Part shown: positions 12,707 through 15,276 of the stretch, piece after piece
How the letters are laid out: every line of letters begins with the position of its first letter
Position numbering within the stretch: position 1 is the first letter of the stretch
NCBI GenBank assembly: GCA_021158725.1
Contig: JAGGUB010000040.1
Span: forward strand, 1-15,276
Length of the DNA stretch: 15,276 nt
Direction: 5' to 3'
From: Caldifarciminota bacterium
GTDB lineage: Bacteria > Hydrothermota > UBA3073 > NMUJ01
Translations under genes and position numbers: made by a program
Notes under the pieces: model-generated
What the model was told of the DNA's origin: nothing
What the model saw: only the letters and a program-made list of their open reading frames with translations
Databases searched by the model: none

Positions 12707-14599
12707 ATGAGAGTGAAAATCAGAGGTGAAGTGAAGGAAATAAAGGAAGGTGAACGTTTAATTTCAATACTGTCGGAACCGGATATCATTGCGGCAAGAG
12801 TTAATGGTAAGTTGGTAGATTTGTCATACCAACCGCAAGAAGGTGACGTGATTGAACCCATAACATTTGATGACGACGATGGTAAGCAAATCTATTGGCA
12901 CTCTACTGCACATATTATGGCACAGGCAGTTAAGGAGTTATTCCCTAACGCAAAGCTCGCAATAGGACCAGCTATTGAGAACGGGTTTTATTATGACTTC
13001 GAAGTTGATAGACCATTTACGACAGAAGATTTGGAGAAAATCGAGGCTAAGATGTACGAGATTATAGCGAAAGATCTTACGTTTGAGAGGGTGGAATTAC
13101 CGCGAGATGAGGCACGGAGGATGTTTGAGGAGATGGGTGAAAAGTTCAAAGTGGAGCTCATCGATGAGATATCGGATGATGTGGTAAGTTGCTACAAACA
13201 GGGAGACTTTATCGACCTTTGTAAGGGACCACATGTGCCATCTACGGGTAGGATAAAGTATTTCAAACTGTTATCTACCTCAGGTAGTTACTGGCGGGGT
13301 GACGAAACGCGCGAACGTTTGCAAAGGATTTATGGGATATCGTTTACCAGCAAGGAAAAGTTAGACCATTTCCTGCAGCTGCTGAAGGAGGCAGAAGCTT
13401 GTGATCACCGTAAATTAGGTACACAGCTGGAGTATTATAGTATTGGTGAGCCAGGTCCTGGGTTGGTGTTGTGGCACCCTAAAGGTGCGACAATACGTAG
13501 GATAATTGAAGAGTTCTGGATAAAAGAGCACATCAAACGTGGGTATCAACTTGTCTATACACCACATATTGCGAAAGCGGAGTTGTGGCAGATATCTGGA
13601 CATTTTGAGTATTATCGTGAGAATATGATCACATTTAAGATGGGGCAGGAAGATTATGTCTTGAAGCCAATGAATTGCCCTTTCCATATTCTGATATACA
13701 AATCGAAAATACGTAGTTATCGCGATTTACCGATCAAATATGCGGAGCTCGGTACGGTTTATCGATATGAACGTAGCGGTGTATTGCATGGGCTGTTGAG
13801 GGTACGGGGGTTTACACAAGATGATGCACATATTTTCTGTCGACCGGATCAGGTAGAGACAGAAATTTGTGAAATAATAGAGCTCGCACGCTATATGATG
13901 GAGAAGTTTGGGTTCAGGGAGTACGATGTCACATTATCGGTGAGGGATCCAGCGGATAAGGAGTCATTTGCAGGAAGGGATGAAGATTGGCAGCATGCAG
14001 AGGCGGCACTTGAAAACGTTTTGAAGAAGCTCAATATACCTTACAAGCGTATGGTAGGAGAAGCTGCATTTTATGGACCAAAAATTGACATACACTTGCG
14101 TGATGCAATGGGTAGGAAATGGCAAGGCCCTACGATACAGTTTGATTTTAATCTACCTGAGAGGTTTGACGTAACCTACATAGGGGCAGATAATACACCA
14201 CATAATGTGGTTATGATACATCGTGCAATATTGGGGGCAATGGAGCGATTTATGGGTACGTTGGTCGAGCATCACAAAGGGGCGATGCCGTTTTGGTTAG
14301 CACCCGTACAGATAGTGGTGGCTACCATCACTGATGCTGTGATCCCATATGCAGAGGAGATTTATAGGAGGTTGACGGGATTGAATTATAGAGTTGAGCT
14401 TGACACAAGTAACGAGAAAATATCTTATAAAGTGCGTATGGTAGCTGAGAAAAAGATACCTTACATGGTGATTGTAGGGAAGAAGGAGATGGAGAGTAGG
14501 CGGGTTGCGGTTCGCAAGCGTGGTGAAGGTGATCTCGGTTCTATGGAATGGGATGCATTTATGGAGCTCTTAAGGGGTGAGGAGAACCCTCTGACCTAA
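12707..14599 (+). CDS. thrS: Threonyl-tRNA synthetase
   Basis: Cytosolic class II synthetase that charges tRNA-Thr and edits mis-charged serine. The 630 residues contain all domains of the bacterial enzyme. The TGS domain is about 1-60. The editing domain (about 60-225) has metal-binding-type residues His65 and His69 (HSTAH), Cys172 and His176 (LCKGPH). The catalytic core (about 240-530) has motif 2 around RYERSGVLHGLLRVRGF and motif 3 around HRAILGAMERFMG. Zinc ligands are Cys324 (MNCPFH), His375 (DDAHIF) and His505 (VMIHRA). The C-terminal anticodon-binding domain starts near 533 (APVQIVV). No ribosome binding site precedes the ATG, which lies 13 nt after tRNA-Val in TTTATTTTTATCC. No T-box leader is present and there is no room for one. 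Its TAA overlaps the infC ATG. Confidence 0.98.
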   Translation: MRVKIRGEVKEIKEGERLISILSEPDIIAARVNGKLVDLSYQPQEGDVIEPITFDDDDGKQIYWHSTAHIMAQAVKELFPNAKLAIGPAIENGFYYDFEVDRPFTTEDLEKIEAKMYEIIAKDLTFERVELPRDEARRMFEEMGEKFKVELIDEISDDVVSCYKQGDFIDLCKGPHVPSTGRIKYFKLLSTSGSYWRGDETRERLQRIYGISFTSKEKLDHFLQLLKEAEACDHRKLGTQLEYYSIGEPGPGLVLWHPKGATIRRIIEEFWIKEHIKRGYQLVYTPHIAKAELWQISGHFEYYRENMITFKMGQEDYVLKPMNCPFHILIYKSKIRSYRDLPIKYAELGTVYRYERSGVLHGLLRVRGFTQDDAHIFCRPDQVETEICEIIELARYMMEKFGFREYDVTLSVRDPADKESFAGRDEDWQHAEAALENVLKKLNIPYKRMVGEAAFYGPKIDIHLRDAMGRKWQGPTIQFDFNLPERFDVTYIGADNTPHNVVMIHRAILGAMERFMGTLVEHHKGAMPFWLAPVQIVVATITDAVIPYAEEIYRRLTGLNYRVELDTSNEKISYKVRMVAEKKIPYMVIVGKKEMESRRVAVRKRGEGDLGSMEWDAFMELLRGEENPLT

Positions 14600-15141
14600 T
14601 GGGATATTATCGCGGACCGCTACCGAGGCCTAAGAAGGAAGGCCCACGAATAAATGAACAGATAAAAGTAAGTAAGGTGAAACTGGTGGATGAGAATGGT
14701 AGATTGGTGGGTATCGTGAGCATACAAGAGGCTTTACGACGTGCGGAGGAGGCGGGACTCGATCTGGTTGAGGTGGCACCTAACCAGTTTCCTCCAGTAT
14801 GCCGAATTATGGATTATGGGAAATATAAATATCAGAAGGGGAAGAAGGAGAAGAAATCTACTGCAATAAAGGTGAAGGAATTGAAGTTTTCACCACAGAT
14901 TGAGGATCATGATTTTGAAGTAAAGCTACGTAAGGCACGCGAATTCTTGGAAGAGGGTAACAAGGTACGAATAGTGGTGAGGTTTCGTGGTAGACAGGCT
15001 ATACATATGGATGATGGTAGGAAGGTGCTGGAACAGTTCATAGATGCATTATCTGATATTGCGAAGGTGGAGCATCCACCAGCTATCGAAAGTTATCGCA
15101 ATATGGTGGCAGTAGTTGCACCCAAATCTAAGAAAAAGTGA
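14599..15141 (+). CDS. infC: Translation initiation factor IF-3
   Basis: Binds the 30S subunit, blocks 50S joining and checks the start codon and initiator tRNA. The 180 residues show the N-domain (about 1-85, with GPRINEQIKVSKVKLVDENG and PVCRIMDYGKYKYQ), a lysine-rich linker (about 75-90) and the C-domain (about 91-176, with KELKFSPQIEDHDFEVKLR and VRFRGRQ). The ATG overlaps the thrS stop as TAATG with no ribosome binding site at good distance, so it is probably translated by reinitiation after thrS. Many bacteria start infC with AUU or another rare codon for autoregulation. Here an ordinary ATG is used. The order thrS-infC-rpmI is the classical one, and rpmI follows after seven bases. I see no L20-binding leader between the genes. 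Confidence 0.97.
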   Translation: MGYYRGPLPRPKKEGPRINEQIKVSKVKLVDENGRLVGIVSIQEALRRAEEAGLDLVEVAPNQFPPVCRIMDYGKYKYQKGKKEKKSTAIKVKELKFSPQIEDHDFEVKLRKAREFLEEGNKVRIVVRFRGRQAIHMDDGRKVLEQFIDALSDIAKVEHPPAIESYRNMVAVVAPKSKKK

Positions 15142-15148
15142 GGTGAAG

Positions 15149-15276
15149 ATGCCTAAACTTAAGACTAAGAAGGCGGTGGCGAAAAGGTTTAGGATCACAA
15201 GGAGCGGTAAGATATTGCGATTACGTGCAGGTGGTAGCCACCTTATGCGTAAGAAGACAGCTAAAAGGCGACGTGC
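15149..15276 (+). CDS. rpmI: Ribosomal protein L35 (bL35), N-terminal part (cut by window edge)
   Basis: The frame starts at ATG 15149 and is open to the window end, giving 42 complete codons of a protein that usually has about 65. MPKLKTKKAVAKRFRIT is the standard beginning of bL35, followed by SGKILRLRAGGSHLMRKK. The protein is small, very basic, and part of the 50S subunit. GAGGTGA, overlapping the infC stop, is a good ribosome binding site at short distance. In most bacteria rplT (L20) follows, which would lie just outside the window. Confidence 0.95.
   Translation, partial: MPKLKTKKAVAKRFRITRSGKILRLRAGGSHLMRKKTAKRRR

Noticed and set aside
1..15276. Defence system, prophage, insertion sequence or CRISPR array
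   Set aside because: No transposase, integrase, phage gene, terminal inverted repeat or regularly spaced repeat was found. All genes are explained as housekeeping, envelope or signalling genes.

Overview
The window comes from a bacterial chromosome. It is densely packed, with a base composition near 45% GC by eye, and no mobile element, CRISPR array or rRNA was seen. A lipobox protein and a long protein with a predicted C-terminal beta-barrel suggest a cell with an outer membrane. Both tRNAs lack an encoded CCA. A prenyltransferase resembles the archaeal ether-lipid enzyme DGGGP synthase, which has been reported in FCB-group and related candidate phyla. A deep-branching, possibly thermophilic, FCB-like or WOR-3-like lineage would fit, but this is a guess without a search.

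Region 1 (1 to about 6200, minus strand) is one tightly coupled series. It starts at a divergent promoter region near 6200 and runs leftwards: TPR lipoprotein, transaldolase, adenylosuccinate lyase (purB), UbiA-family prenyltransferase, prepilin peptidase, a PAS-GAF protein, and a second PAS protein cut by the left edge. Junctions are ATGA or TAATG overlaps, longer overlaps, or a 34-nt gap. The series mixes central metabolism, lipid, secretion and signalling genes, so the coupling looks like genome compaction more than a single pathway.

Region 2 (6265-6876, plus strand) is a lone gene for a multi-pass membrane protein of unknown function. Its promoter seems to place the transcript start at or next to the start codon. 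Its 3' end overlaps the convergent neighbour.

Region 3 (6829-12393, minus strand) is a second coupled series. A 58-residue membrane protein with a very strong ribosome binding site comes first. It is followed by a six-hairpin glycosidase-like enzyme, KsgA (16S rRNA dimethyltransferase), and an 848-residue HExxH protease-propeller-barrel protein.

Region 4 (12394-15276, plus strand) starts from a 150-bp divergent intergenic region. It carries tRNA-Gly(CCC), tRNA-Val(GAC), thrS, infC and the start of rpmI, which is the classical translation cluster. thrS starts 13 nt after the tRNA-Val and has no ribosome binding site, so its mRNA 5' end is probably made by tRNA processing.

No complete new defence or mobile system is visible. 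The points most worth a second look are the PAS-GAF protein ending in a histidine-kinase dimerisation helix that has lost its histidine, the tRNA-thrS junction, the apparently leaderless membrane-protein gene, the DGGGPS-like prenyltransferase, the protease-propeller-barrel protein with its overlap-encoded tail, and the previously unlisted 58-residue membrane protein.
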